A stretch of 64,000 nucleotides of DNA from CAYPPG01 sp964412555 (GTDB taxonomy: Bacteria > Hinthialibacterota > Hinthialibacteria > Hinthialibacterales > Hinthialibacteraceae): assembly GCA_964412555.1 (NCBI GenBank), contig CAYPPG010000005.1, positions 130,656-194,655 of the forward strand. Direction: 5' to 3'. The notes beneath the pieces were generated by a model. The model had not been told where the DNA came from, did no database searches, and was given only the letters and a program-made list of their open reading frames with translations. This document shows positions 34,047-43,199 of this stretch, piece after piece. Position 1 is the stretch's first letter, and each line of letters starts with the position of its first letter. The translations under genes were made by a program, and so were the position numbers.

Positions 34047-35315
34047 TCAATTCTCAAAACTCAACATTTTCCCTTCCCTGTACGAACGGACAGAAAGACC
34101 GATGCAAGTCATCGTCGTAGATCCTATCTCCGCGTTGCAATTCGGTTGCTTGCGTGACCGGATACAATCGAAGAAATTGTCCATATGTTTCATATCCCCT
34201 TCATTGACGATGTCGGGGATGATGATTTCTTCTTTCCCCCATTTTTCTTTGAATTCTTCTTGGAAAGGCTCTTGAGCAGTAATTTTCAAGTGGCCGTATT
34301 CTTCTCCTTCCCAATCGGCGCCGCAGTACATTGTCGCTTTTTCACCTCGAATCAGTGTCCGAGGGCCGACGGAATTTGCTTGTGACGATTGGACGGTGAG
34401 GGAATATTTCGATGGATAATCCGCTGCCGTCAAAAATGTATCCGGCACTTCACGCCCGTCATCATGGACCCAAATTCCACCCATCCCTACAACCCGGAAA
34501 GGATGTTCATTCTGGATGGCATAGTGGAATGGAGCAACAGTATGGTAATGCAGATCGGTGGCGATTCCGCCGGAATAATCCCAATATTTTCGGAATCGGA
34601 AAAAACGGTCTGCGTCGAAAGAACGTTTGGGAGCCGATCCGAGCCATTGTTTCCAATCGATATGATTCTCACCACTCGCATCCGGTCCCGCATCTTCGTT
34701 GATCTCATAATAATTCCAATCCCCGAAAGTCACGTTGCGGCTGTAGGTTCCCTGACAGCAGACGACTTTTCCCAACATTCCTTTTCCGATGAGTTCCTTC
34801 GCTTTGTGCCATTTCGTCCAGGATAAGGCTTGTACGCCGACTTGAAGAATCCGCCGAAGTTCTTCCGCCTTTTGGGTGACTTGTTTCGCTTCCTCGACGG
34901 TGTGTGTCATCGGTTTTTCGCAATACACATCCTTGCCTTTTTCCATTGCCAGAAGAGTGATCGGCGCATGCCAATGATCCGGAGTGGCAATGATAACGGC
35001 GTCGATGTCGGAGCGGTCGAGCAGTTCTTGGTGATAGTCATACGGTTTGGCTCCTTTTGCTCGTTCCATGGCTCGGTTCAAATTTCGCTGATAGACGTCG
35101 CACACTGCACGAATCTCGACATCTCCTTTTTCATCCGCGCGTTGCAAGGCGAGTTTCAACAATGCCGATCCTCTTCCACCGACTCCAATGACTCCAACCC
35201 CGATTCTGTCATTGGCTCCTAGTACACGCTGGGGATTGGAAAGTAGAGAAGCAATACCGGCTGAGGCGATCGATGAGGTTATAAAGTGTCTGCGGGATAA
35301 TGATGAACGGTTCAT
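34047..35315 (-). CDS. Tat-exported Gfo/Idh/MocA family oxidoreductase
   Basis: NAD(P)-dependent sugar or cyclitol dehydrogenase. A Tat signal (SLSRRHFITSSIASAG) is followed by the Rossmann motif VGVIGVGGRGSALLK, the catalytic-domain hallmark VYCEKPMTHTVEEAK, and a C-terminal alpha/beta sheet domain with GGIATDLHYHTV. The 422 residues are typical of the exported subgroup abundant in planctomycetes and relatives, where the cofactor is bound before export. AAGGA precedes ATG. It is the first gene of the oxidoreductase-isomerase-glycosidase group; the actual sugar is unknown. Confidence 0.88.
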   Translation of the reverse strand: MNRSSLSRRHFITSSIASAGIASLLSNPQRVLGANDRIGVGVIGVGGRGSALLKLALQRADEKGDVEIRAVCDVYQRNLNRAMERAKGAKPYDYHQELLDRSDIDAVIIATPDHWHAPITLLAMEKGKDVYCEKPMTHTVEEAKQVTQKAEELRRILQVGVQALSWTKWHKAKELIGKGMLGKVVCCQGTYSRNVTFGDWNYYEINEDAGPDASGENHIDWKQWLGSAPKRSFDADRFFRFRKYWDYSGGIATDLHYHTVAPFHYAIQNEHPFRVVGMGGIWVHDDGREVPDTFLTAADYPSKYSLTVQSSQANSVGPRTLIRGEKATMYCGADWEGEEYGHLKITAQEPFQEEFKEKWGKEEIIIPDIVNEGDMKHMDNFFDCIRSRKQPNCNAEIGSTTMTCIGLSVRSYREGKMLSFEN

Positions 35316-35422
35316 ATGCCTTTCCTTATATGATCATAGATGAAAAATGTCCAATCATCTTATCATAAAAGGAAAGATATTTTCATCCCTCAGAGGAAAA
35401 ATGCGAGAGGAGATTACGCCAA

Positions 35423-37315
35423 TCAATACCCGAAAGAACGATACGCCGCAATTCCGAGCAAAAGAGTATCGATGATATGCGCAACGGGTGAATCGGCATA
35501 CGTTTCTGCATAGAATTCCTGTTCGCTGAAACCGGCGCTGACGGCCATCGGTTTTACATAGGGACGAATATCTTGAAAAAGCGCTGCAATTTCTTCTTGA
35601 AAGCGCTCATCCTGATAACGGGATTCTTCCCATTCTAAAAATTGGAGAAAGAAATCTCGAGAGAACACCGCCTCGATTTGCGCTGGATTACGAACTTGAT
35701 CCAACAAGGAACGCAATTCGGTATCCCGGCGGTTTTTCCCCTCCGGATCGGCGTCGATTTCCCCGAAATAATTCCGGGCCGCATCGATCGAGTCGAATAC
35801 ATAGGTGACGGCGTCGCGCTCGATCAACAGTAATTCATCGAGGTTCATCATTCGGGAAATTGGAGACTCGTTAAAATGATAAACGGTCGCCGGGATTTTT
35901 GCGATATCGATTTTTTCCGGTTGAATTGCGGGGATATTTTTCAGTCTTTGCATCAACACATTTTCTGGATCAAAATCCGGAAATGCGAGTGTCAATGCCG
36001 GCGCACCGTCATAAAATCCGAAAAAATTCACCCCCGAAATCTTTCCTTTGGGAATGATTTGTGAAAAGAAGCCGAATTGTGCATTTCCGGGAAAACGGGT
36101 AAAATTTTGAGCTCGGTCACGTTCTTCTCTACGAGGCCTCCTTGGTTCTCCATTTCTTTCCGCCCTCCTTCTTCGATCATCCCTTTCCGGCTCGCGCATC
36201 TCCATACCTGTATCATTCGCTCCCGATTCCGGAGCGCGGGCATCCTTGCCCGCATCAACCATTTGCTCACTTTCCGTAGTGCTATCAACCGCTTCTGTAG
36301 CCGATTCCGGTGAGGCCATCTGCGGTAAACGAAAGGCAATTTCGAGCAAACCGACCGGATCGGCTTCGGAAAACGGAAAACGTTCAATCGGCTGCCATTC
36401 GGCCATCCACGTTTGAGGCGATTCTACCGGGGCAATCAAGGTTAATTTTGAGGCTTTTTCTTCCAACCGGTAGAGACCAGCCATTTGCCGTATTCCGGTT
36501 TCATGAAGATAAGCGGGGATCCATCCAAAATGGAGAAGCGATACAGAATCTTTTTCTTCCGTATTCAAAAACAACGCCGCGGCGGTTTCCGGATAATTTT
36601 GAAGCGCCTCAAAATGCGGTCCCTCATGTTCTACCAATTCAGGAGGGGGAGGAGAAGCCCACAATTGTGAATACGCTTCTTTCTGAGTGCTGATCCATAA
36701 AGTCGTTTGATCGAGAACACAAAAAAAATCTCCTATCGGAGTAGAGAGTATTTTTACCGGCAAATCCGCAATGGTCTCTTCCGAGGTGCTTGAACCGGGA
36801 AAATAGGATGCGAATCGTTGAAGGAAGGGAGTCCCTTCATGGATGATATCCGTGGAAAGCAAACTGCATGCGGTAACATAACAGGGTACTTTTTGCTCTC
36901 CCGCCGGTGGCATCACGAATATCCGCATTTCGTTTGATTTCCCACTCAGATCGTGGAGTGCTTCCGTTACGCCGCGGGGAAGGGAAGCGGTAAATTCGGA
37001 AATGAATTTTGAAACCGATTCTTGCTCAAACAATTCTAAAAAGGAATCTTTTCTTGATTGGAATTTGTTCAGATCGATCAACATCCATGCAGGGGAAGAG
37101 TTCGGCAAAACTTTTTCCACTAGCACCACTGATGAGACTTGTCCTTCCTCAGGAATTGGAGTCTCCGATTCCGGATTCATAGGATCGATAACTTGGAAAT
37201 CACTCGTTTGATCCGCTTTGGCGGAATTCGGTGAAATATCGATCAACCCGTTTAAAATATATCCACAAACCAAACCAACGATGAAAATCAAAAGAATGAG
37301 TGTGTTTTTGTTCAT
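35423..37315 (-). CDS. Membrane-anchored protein of unknown function downstream of gspD
   Basis: One N-terminal membrane segment (NTLILLIFIVGLVCGYIL, about 3-22) anchors a periplasmic protein of about 630 residues. Two globular parts are separated by a low-complexity linker (about 330-395) that is acidic, then very Arg-rich (ERDDRRRRAERNGEPRR). A palindromic repeat is embedded in frame in this linker (AGKDAR, 355-360). I recognise no domain. It is co-directional with the gsp operon but separated from gspD by a hairpin repeat array. The start is uncertain: ATG 37,315 gives a clean anchor but a weak ribosome site; ATG 37,348 is the alternative. A T2SS-related or envelope role is inferred only from position. 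Confidence 0.6.
   Translation of the reverse strand: MNKNTLILLIFIVGLVCGYILNGLIDISPNSAKADQTSDFQVIDPMNPESETPIPEEGQVSSVVLVEKVLPNSSPAWMLIDLNKFQSRKDSFLELFEQESVSKFISEFTASLPRGVTEALHDLSGKSNEMRIFVMPPAGEQKVPCYVTACSLLSTDIIHEGTPFLQRFASYFPGSSTSEETIADLPVKILSTPIGDFFCVLDQTTLWISTQKEAYSQLWASPPPPELVEHEGPHFEALQNYPETAAALFLNTEEKDSVSLLHFGWIPAYLHETGIRQMAGLYRLEEKASKLTLIAPVESPQTWMAEWQPIERFPFSEADPVGLLEIAFRLPQMASPESATEAVDSTTESEQMVDAGKDARAPESGANDTGMEMREPERDDRRRRAERNGEPRRPRREERDRAQNFTRFPGNAQFGFFSQIIPKGKISGVNFFGFYDGAPALTLAFPDFDPENVLMQRLKNIPAIQPEKIDIAKIPATVYHFNESPISRMMNLDELLLIERDAVTYVFDSIDAARNYFGEIDADPEGKNRRDTELRSLLDQVRNPAQIEAVFSRDFFLQFLEWEESRYQDERFQEEIAALFQDIRPYVKPMAVSAGFSEQEFYAETYADSPVAHIIDTLLLGIAAYRSFGY
36236..36253. repeat. 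REP-like palindrome inside a coding region, copy 4
   Basis: GCGGGCATCCTTGCCCGC, with the same CGGAGC...ATC flanks as copy 3, lies within the anchored-protein gene. On the coding strand it encodes AGKDAR in frame, and the gene stays open through it. Confidence 0.8.
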
Positions 37316-37355
37316 AGTAAAATTGTTGTTCGTTCTATGTCGATTCATATTCTCA

Positions 37356-37535
37356 GTGGGTAGCAAGGGTAAGCGAAGTCTACCCTTGCAGGATAGAGAT
37401 TAACCACCAGGGCAGACTGTCGCATTGCCCTGGTTACCCATTGTTCGAGTGGGTAGCAAGGGGAAACGAAGTCTACCCTTGCAGGTTTGTGCGCTATTCC
37501 GCCAGGGCAGACTGACGCATTGCCCTGGTTACCCA
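37356..37535. repeat. Two-copy tandem repeat with paired hairpins after gspD
   Basis: Copies lie at 37,356-37,440 and 37,449-37,535 (85 and 87 bp) and differ by a few substitutions and a variable centre. Each holds two hairpins: GCAAGGGTA...TACCCTTGC (in copy 2 GCAAGGGGA) and CCAGGGCA...TGCCCTGG. The block fills the gap between gspD and the next gene and may protect or terminate the gsp transcript. Confidence 0.85.
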
Positions 37536-37542
37536 TAGATTT

Positions 37543-40329
37543 TTAGTACTCTTTTGTACCAATCCGTATGTTAAGCTCATCCATCTGTTCCTTAAATTTA
37601 TTATACATTTGAATTCTTTCCTGATGGCGCTTCAAGATTTGATCGCGATCTTGCACATTGGCTAATATGTACGGCGTAATGAATGCGATCAATTCCGTAT
37701 TGGAACGTTTTTTCGATCTTGTTTTAAAGAGATTGCCTACAAGAGGAATATGCATCAATCCTGGAATGCCGGATTCCGACTCGATGAGACTTGTATCGAG
37801 AACACCCGAAAGCACGGCAGTTTCGTTGTTCTCGATCGTCAATTCCGTTTGGATGGTCCGGCGGCTGAATGCCGGAATGGAAATCCCTTGTGTTTCCAAT
37901 CCCAAGGATTCTAAGACTTGGCCGTTTTCCAAATCGACATCGATTGTCACTGTCGTCGCGTCGTTGATGTGGGGAGTTACATTTAATTTTAAGCCAACCT
38001 CTTCATAATCCGCCTGTTGCTGTGCGCCGGCATTGGTTAAGTTGACCGCTGTGACAACGGGAACGCGGGTGACGACTTCGACAAATGCCCCTTGGTTGTC
38101 ACGCGTCAAGATATTCGGCCGTGCCACCACATTGGTTTTGCTGTCCGATGCCAGTAGGTCGAGAACGGCGTTGAATTTGGCGCTGCTGATTACAGCCGCC
38201 CGATCCAGGTTGACACCGGACATCGGTGCGTCCAAGGTGGCTTCCGCGTTAATCGGAATGGTATCGGGCCAATCGATGCCCAGTTGATTGTTTTTCACAT
38301 CGATAATTTCAACGATCAAGATTTCAATCAAGACTTGAGAAATTTCACGGTCAAGATCGCTGATCAATTTTTGAATCGGCTCGAAATACTGAGCGCTGGT
38401 GGTGACCATGAGGGAATTGGTACGTGTTTCCGAAACGATGCGAACCTGGCCGATGAGATTGCTGATTTGGTCATCCTGCATGGAAGAGCGGTTCATGAAC
38501 CAATAAAATCCTCGGTTTCCGGAACGGGAGGTATCCTCTTCAAAAAGGGCATTCAGCTGCTCCGCGAGATATTCCGCATCGGCGTTTTTTAAATGAAACA
38601 CTTGCGTTGTACTGAATTCCTCCGGAGCAACTTTGTCCAGTTGTTGAACCAATTTCTCTACGACATCGAAGGCACGCGGCATACCGGCTATGACAATCAA
38701 TGAATTGGTTGTTTGATCGGCAAGCGCCTTCACTTTTCCGGTCAATCCGGTCATTCCTTGATCCTGTTGAAATGGATTGTAGTAAAACCCACCCCCTCGG
38801 CCTTGAGTTTCGGAAAAAATTTCATTGACAATATTTGCGATATCGGTCGCTCGCACGTGTTCGATCGGATACACGCGGGGTTCCTCTTTCGACATGGGTA
38901 AAGGCTTGTCTAATTCATCGATCAAATCTTCGACCATCGGGATAGCCGCCGGTTTGGCGGTTACGATGATGGCGTTCATGCGCTGGTCTTCGATGATCTT
39001 GATTTCATCCTGCTGATCGCGCCCCCGCCCATAGCCGTACCAGGATCGATAGCGGCTGGTGGAAGAATCTCCTTCCCCGATCAGTTGTTGCAACATAGAA
39101 CTGATAATGATCGCGTCCGCATTTTCGAGTGGAAATACTTTTGTGATTTTTTCGTAACTTTTGCCCGTATCGAGGATTTCAACCAGTTTGGATACGGATT
39201 CGATATCTTCCGGATACGCATAGACGACAACACTATTGGTTCGCGCATCAGCGACTACCATCGGCCGATAGACGTTAGTTCGGACGGCTTCCGTCAATTC
39301 TTGCAAATTTTCGGAAATTTCGGTTGCATCCCCGTTTTTTAATGTGAACGTCTTCATTTCCAACTTTTCAGAAGCGGCGACATCTAATTTTTCGATATAT
39401 TTTTCCAATTCCTCGATAGCGTCTGCCGGTGCGGCGACAATCAGGGAGTTGGTGTACCGATCCGCCAAGACTTCACAACTGAAGGACGATTGGTTTCGGC
39501 GGTCGCGCATATCGCCGCCGGTAGTTTTTGAAAATATAAAATTTTCAAGCAGATCATCCAATCCTCTTGCAATTTCCCGGGCATCGCCGTACCGGAGAGT
39601 GAAGACGCGGATAGTCAATCCTTGGAGATTATCCTTTTTATCCAGTTCTTTGATGATGGATTCGATCCGTTTGATATTTGTGACCGTATCGGTAATGATA
39701 AATTTCTTCGTTCTGTCGTCCGCTACAACGATTGCATTTTCAGAAAGCAAAGAGGAAAGCGATTCTTTCAGTTGAGAAGGCAATGTATTTTCTAATTGAA
39801 TGATTTGTGTTTTTATTTGTGCGCTCAATCGATCCGATACAGGACCAGTTTCGACTTGTACACCCGCTTGCTTGGCTTTGCTGATTGGCAAGCAGATAAT
39901 CATCTGTTCGTAATTGAGGAAAGTGAATCCTTTGAGCATGAAAGCGGCTTCGATAAATTGAAGCGCTTCATCTTGAGTCACTTCCTTCGGGTTGATTAGA
40001 GTAAACTCCCCTGAGACTTCATCATCTTTGATCAACATTTTGTTTGTCATATCACTGACGAATTTTAACACTTGATCGACGGGAGCATTGTTAAAATTTA
40101 ATCGAAACAGTTCAGGGGCGCCCGGAGTGGCGGACTCAACCGGTTGGGCGGTTGTGCCGTTCGGCATAAATATCCTTCCACTGCGTAACATATTTTGAAA
40201 AGATTCAGCAAAAAAACTTCCAAGACTTTCTCCGGAAGTTTCGCTTTCTGCTGCCTGTACGCCGTGAGGAAGTGAAGAAAATATCATGAAGAGTGCTAAG
40301 GGAAAAACTATAATACTTCTACATCTCAT
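37543..40329 (-). CDS. gspD: Type II secretion secretin GspD
   Basis: Outer-membrane multimeric pore of the T2SS. A signal peptide (about 1-27, cut near GVQA/AES) is followed by an N0-like domain (LFRLNFNNAPVDQVLKFVSD), several N1-N3 ring repeats of the type ANSLIV/TNSLMV (TNSLIVIAG, TNSLMVTTS), then the secretin domain with VVARPNILTRDNQGAFVEV, SIPAFSRRTIQTEL and the closing IPLVGNLFKTRSKKRSN. At 928 residues it is long because it has more ring repeats than the usual three; four or five are visible. ATG 40,329 gives the signal peptide, with AGGAG 9 nt upstream. It is preceded by the gspC-like gene. Confidence 0.93.
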   Translation of the reverse strand: MRCRSIIVFPLALFMIFSSLPHGVQAAESETSGESLGSFFAESFQNMLRSGRIFMPNGTTAQPVESATPGAPELFRLNFNNAPVDQVLKFVSDMTNKMLIKDDEVSGEFTLINPKEVTQDEALQFIEAAFMLKGFTFLNYEQMIICLPISKAKQAGVQVETGPVSDRLSAQIKTQIIQLENTLPSQLKESLSSLLSENAIVVADDRTKKFIITDTVTNIKRIESIIKELDKKDNLQGLTIRVFTLRYGDAREIARGLDDLLENFIFSKTTGGDMRDRRNQSSFSCEVLADRYTNSLIVAAPADAIEELEKYIEKLDVAASEKLEMKTFTLKNGDATEISENLQELTEAVRTNVYRPMVVADARTNSVVVYAYPEDIESVSKLVEILDTGKSYEKITKVFPLENADAIIISSMLQQLIGEGDSSTSRYRSWYGYGRGRDQQDEIKIIEDQRMNAIIVTAKPAAIPMVEDLIDELDKPLPMSKEEPRVYPIEHVRATDIANIVNEIFSETQGRGGGFYYNPFQQDQGMTGLTGKVKALADQTTNSLIVIAGMPRAFDVVEKLVQQLDKVAPEEFSTTQVFHLKNADAEYLAEQLNALFEEDTSRSGNRGFYWFMNRSSMQDDQISNLIGQVRIVSETRTNSLMVTTSAQYFEPIQKLISDLDREISQVLIEILIVEIIDVKNNQLGIDWPDTIPINAEATLDAPMSGVNLDRAAVISSAKFNAVLDLLASDSKTNVVARPNILTRDNQGAFVEVVTRVPVVTAVNLTNAGAQQQADYEEVGLKLNVTPHINDATTVTIDVDLENGQVLESLGLETQGISIPAFSRRTIQTELTIENNETAVLSGVLDTSLIESESGIPGLMHIPLVGNLFKTRSKKRSNTELIAFITPYILANVQDRDQILKRHQERIQMYNKFKEQMDELNIRIGTKEY

Positions 40330-40371
40330 TCTTTCTTTCTCCTGGTTCATAATTTTCAATCCAATGGACAC

Positions 40372-41112
40372 TTATCGTCCCCGCCGAATCGGCCCGCCTC
40401 CCCCTTGGCGGACGCCAAAACGCTCCCGCGCTTGAGCGCGCAATCGTTCTCGTTGTTCCGGACTTAAACTTTGGAAATACTGTCTGCGATCTTCAGGAGA
40501 CATATTCCGGATTTTCGTGAAAACATCTCCTCCACTTTCATTATTCCTGACAGTTTCTCTTCGTTCGCTGTTGCTTGAGGGAGAGGATGTTCTGGAGGGG
40601 TTTCGGGAAGGCGAAGAGGATCTCCTGCCTCGGTTGGATTGAAAGCGCCGGCCGCCGCCTCCCCCTTTGCTTTGAAACATGCTGATCGTTCGTGGTTCGG
40701 TTTTGCCGTCTTCCAGAATTTGAACCGAAAATATGTCGATATGCTTGACAATTGCTTTTCCGACCCGATCGCCTTCTTTGACATATTTTCCATCGATGAT
40801 GGCGGTTTCCATAAAAATACCGGTCAGTTTATAAGGAATGGATTCCCGTTTGAAAATATTCCGTTCCGGTTTATTGTCTTCCTTCTTTTGTGTTCTTTTG
40901 TTTGAATCATCTTCTTCTGAAGAGGATTCTTTTTCAGATGGATGGGTTTGTTCTGTTTTCGCAATGAGAGAATCGACTTTTTTGAGTTCAATATATGTCG
41001 ATCCCCACGAATAAAGTTGGCTGAGTGCGAGTAGTAAAAGTACCAGCACGACCAATGGCTGCCAATACGCACGGGCAAGGGTTCCGATTTTTGTTTTGGA
41101 TACGGCATTCAT
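40372..41112 (-). CDS. GspC-like T2SS inner-membrane connector with Arg/Ser-rich tail
   Basis: Holds the position and topology of GspC: cytoplasmic tail, one membrane helix (about 19-38), a charged linker, then a homology-region-like beta domain (YKLTGIFMETAIIDGKYVKE, KAIVKHIDIFSVQILEDG) that would contact the secretin. Instead of a PDZ domain it ends in a low-complexity Gly/Arg/Ser segment and a helix (MSPEDRRQYFQSLSPEQRER). Identity is by context and the PilP/GspC-like domain. Start and gspM stop overlap as ATGA. Confidence 0.6.
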   Translation of the reverse strand: MNAVSKTKIGTLARAYWQPLVVLVLLLLALSQLYSWGSTYIELKKVDSLIAKTEQTHPSEKESSSEEDDSNKRTQKKEDNKPERNIFKRESIPYKLTGIFMETAIIDGKYVKEGDRVGKAIVKHIDIFSVQILEDGKTEPRTISMFQSKGGGGGRRFQSNRGRRSSSPSRNPSRTSSPSSNSERRETVRNNESGGDVFTKIRNMSPEDRRQYFQSLSPEQRERLRAQARERFGVRQGGGGPIRRGR

Positions 41113-41690
41113 TGTTGAACTCCTGCTATGGTTTTCATGGGGGATTCTGTTTTGGATTTCGAATCGAGGAGATATGTTCCTAAAACAAGTTGCACATCCA
41201 AATTGGAACTATTCTGATCTTTCAAATTGACTTTCATCGAGGTGGGTTGCATCAGGATATTCGCCTCTCGAATGCGATCCAAAAAAGTGATCAATTGTTC
41301 GAAACGGCATTCGACCGGTATTTTCATTTCCAAGGTTTCCAACGGACGTGTTCTTTTATTGATGGAGGGATAATATCCCTTGACTTTTACATTGCTACGA
41401 TTCGCGATCTCACCGATTTCGGAAATCAATTGGGATACATCTTTTTCACCGATAAATTCACCGGTCTCATTCCCGATTTTTTTCCGCAGGATCATATTCC
41501 GGTTTTTTTGCTTTTCCAGGTTGGCCATATCGGTAAATAGGCTTTCAAAATTACGGGCGGTTTCTTCCGAGACTGACGCATTGTCAATGCTGTTTGAAAT
41601 CATGCTCCACACAATATATCCACCGCCGACAATCACGACGACGATCCATATTCTCAGTAAACGTTTATCTTTTTCCGATAAGGACGGCAT
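41109..41690 (-). CDS. gspM: GspM/PilO-like T2SS assembly platform protein
   Basis: Short cytoplasmic tail, one membrane helix (about 12-30, IWVVIVVGGGYIVWSMI), a coiled-coil stretch, and a ferredoxin-like periplasmic domain (VKVKGYYPSINKRTRPLETL, IPVECRFEQLITFLDRI). This is the GspM/PilO layout: 193 residues, stabilising GspL in the inner membrane. It overlaps the gspC-like start by 4 nt. Sequence similarity in this family is low; order and topology carry the call. Confidence 0.75.
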   Translation of the reverse strand: MPSLSEKDKRLLRIWIVVVIVGGGYIVWSMISNSIDNASVSEETARNFESLFTDMANLEKQKNRNMILRKKIGNETGEFIGEKDVSQLISEIGEIANRSNVKVKGYYPSINKRTRPLETLEMKIPVECRFEQLITFLDRIREANILMQPTSMKVNLKDQNSSNLDVQLVLGTYLLDSKSKTESPMKTIAGVQQ

Positions 41691-41708
41691 AATACAAACC
41701 TTTTTCGG

Positions 41709-43199
41709 CTAATTTCCCGGCTGAAGTTTTCCTGTCAAATAAATAGTGAATCCATCTTTTTCATTGACGGCGCGTTCTTCGACGATTTCGCGGAAATATT
41801 GGCTTTCATTGAGTGTTTCAACAATTTCAGCCGTTGTGCGATAACTTCCGCCGACTAGGATCAAATCGACACCACTTTTGATGTCAAGGTTGATTGATTT
41901 AACGAGTATTTCTTTCGGAAGTTTTTCCGAGAGAAAAATGAATAAATCAGCGTAGTTGACATCCGTCCGGTTCATTTCCCGTAAACCGGCTTCTTCGCGC
42001 CGGAGTTGTTGGGCAATCGTGATCAGTTCTTTGCCTTCTTCCAACCGTACTGCTTTAGCGTGGCTATACCAGATTGTTCCTGCAAGCCATAAAAAGAGAG
42101 TGAAACCGGCTAAACCACCCGCGATAGCCATGAATTTTTTGGAAGGAATCGCCTCATTCGGCACCATATTTCTCCAGGATGATGGTTCTTCTTTTTCATC
42201 CAGGAGATTGGGACCTCGAATCCCTAACTCGAGTTGGCAATAAGCCATACACAGCATCGGAAAATAGGCTGGTTCCAGGGATAAACCATCCGTAAGCGTG
42301 AATTCCCCTTGAATATCTTTTATGCCGATCATTCGAGCCGATAAATTATTTTTCTCGGCAATAGACTGCAGTGTATTCCGTTCCCAATCTCCAAATCCGC
42401 AAAGGAGCATAGTATGAATCGAGCCGTGGGGAATTCGGTCGGAAGCGTAGGAAAGAGTTCGTTCGATTTCCAAGGTAAGGATTCGTTCGTGCATTGAAGC
42501 CGCATCTTTCCTCACCGATCCGGCCGAAAGAGAACGCTCGAGAGAAACCGATCGTGTCAAATAGATGGCGCGATGGGTTGCTAACGTAAGTGTTGCTCTA
42601 TCACCCTCCAGGGAAATGATCAGACAAGGCTCTTCCAGCAGTGTTTCTTCTCGTGCTAAAACAAATTCGTAAATTGCCCAAAAATCGGGGGTGATTTGAG
42701 TCGGGATCAATATGTTTTCCGGCCATTCTTGAAGAAGAGAGTGGACATACTCTTTTCGAGTGGCGATCCAAAGAAGTTGCTTGGCCGTTTCATTACCGTG
42801 ATGAGAGGAAATGATCATATCCCAAGCGACGTCTTCAATTGTCAATTGAAGCGCTTCGGATACTTCGAATGAAACCAAATCCCTTATATTTTCTTCCTCG
42901 GCCGGCGGTGTTTCGAGAAAACGTGCGGTCAAACGATGACTGGGAGCGATGTAACTGACGTCAAACTCGGAAAACCAACCGAGATGCAATTGTTTGCGGA
43001 TTTGAGTCACAGCATCCTGAAACGAGACTTGTACCTCAGGATGTGAACTGTCTCCACTTTCAGCGTCCGAAGAGAAAGAAACTGCGCCATTTCCGATTAT
43101 GGATAATCGATTGTCTTCCCGTTTAACTTCCATCCAAAGAAGACAATCTGAGAGTCTTTGTAAATACACTTGATGTGCCATTCGTTTATCTGCTCTCAT
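41709..43199 (-). CDS. gspL: GspL-like protein (PilM-like plus PilN-like fusion)
   Basis: Cytoplasmic actin-like part (PilM fold) with an RDLVSFEVSEALQLTIEDV segment and LEEPCLIISLEGDRATLTL, then a membrane helix (about 349-370, FMAIAGGLAGFTLFLWLAGTI), a coiled coil and a periplasmic ferredoxin-like domain (SINLDIKSGVDLILVGGSY). In T2SS, GspL recruits the ATPase GspE. ATG 43,199 overlaps the gspK stop as ATGA and has GGAAAG 7 nt upstream; the TTG at 43,214 is unlikely. 496 residues, slightly longer than typical GspL. Confidence 0.8.
   Translation of the reverse strand: MRADKRMAHQVYLQRLSDCLLWMEVKREDNRLSIIGNGAVSFSSDAESGDSSHPEVQVSFQDAVTQIRKQLHLGWFSEFDVSYIAPSHRLTARFLETPPAEEENIRDLVSFEVSEALQLTIEDVAWDMIISSHHGNETAKQLLWIATRKEYVHSLLQEWPENILIPTQITPDFWAIYEFVLAREETLLEEPCLIISLEGDRATLTLATHRAIYLTRSVSLERSLSAGSVRKDAASMHERILTLEIERTLSYASDRIPHGSIHTMLLCGFGDWERNTLQSIAEKNNLSARMIGIKDIQGEFTLTDGLSLEPAYFPMLCMAYCQLELGIRGPNLLDEKEEPSSWRNMVPNEAIPSKKFMAIAGGLAGFTLFLWLAGTIWYSHAKAVRLEEGKELITIAQQLRREEAGLREMNRTDVNYADLFIFLSEKLPKEILVKSINLDIKSGVDLILVGGSYRTTAEIVETLNESQYFREIVEERAVNEKDGFTIYLTGKLQPGN

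Noticed and set aside
37356..37535. Two direct repeats considered as a CRISPR array
   Set aside because: Only two units, each about 85 bp and internally palindromic with no unique spacers of regular size; no cas genes.
37345..37536. 63-codon minus-strand frame with internal peptide repeats
   Set aside because: The peptide repeat is simply the translation of the two-copy DNA hairpin repeat.
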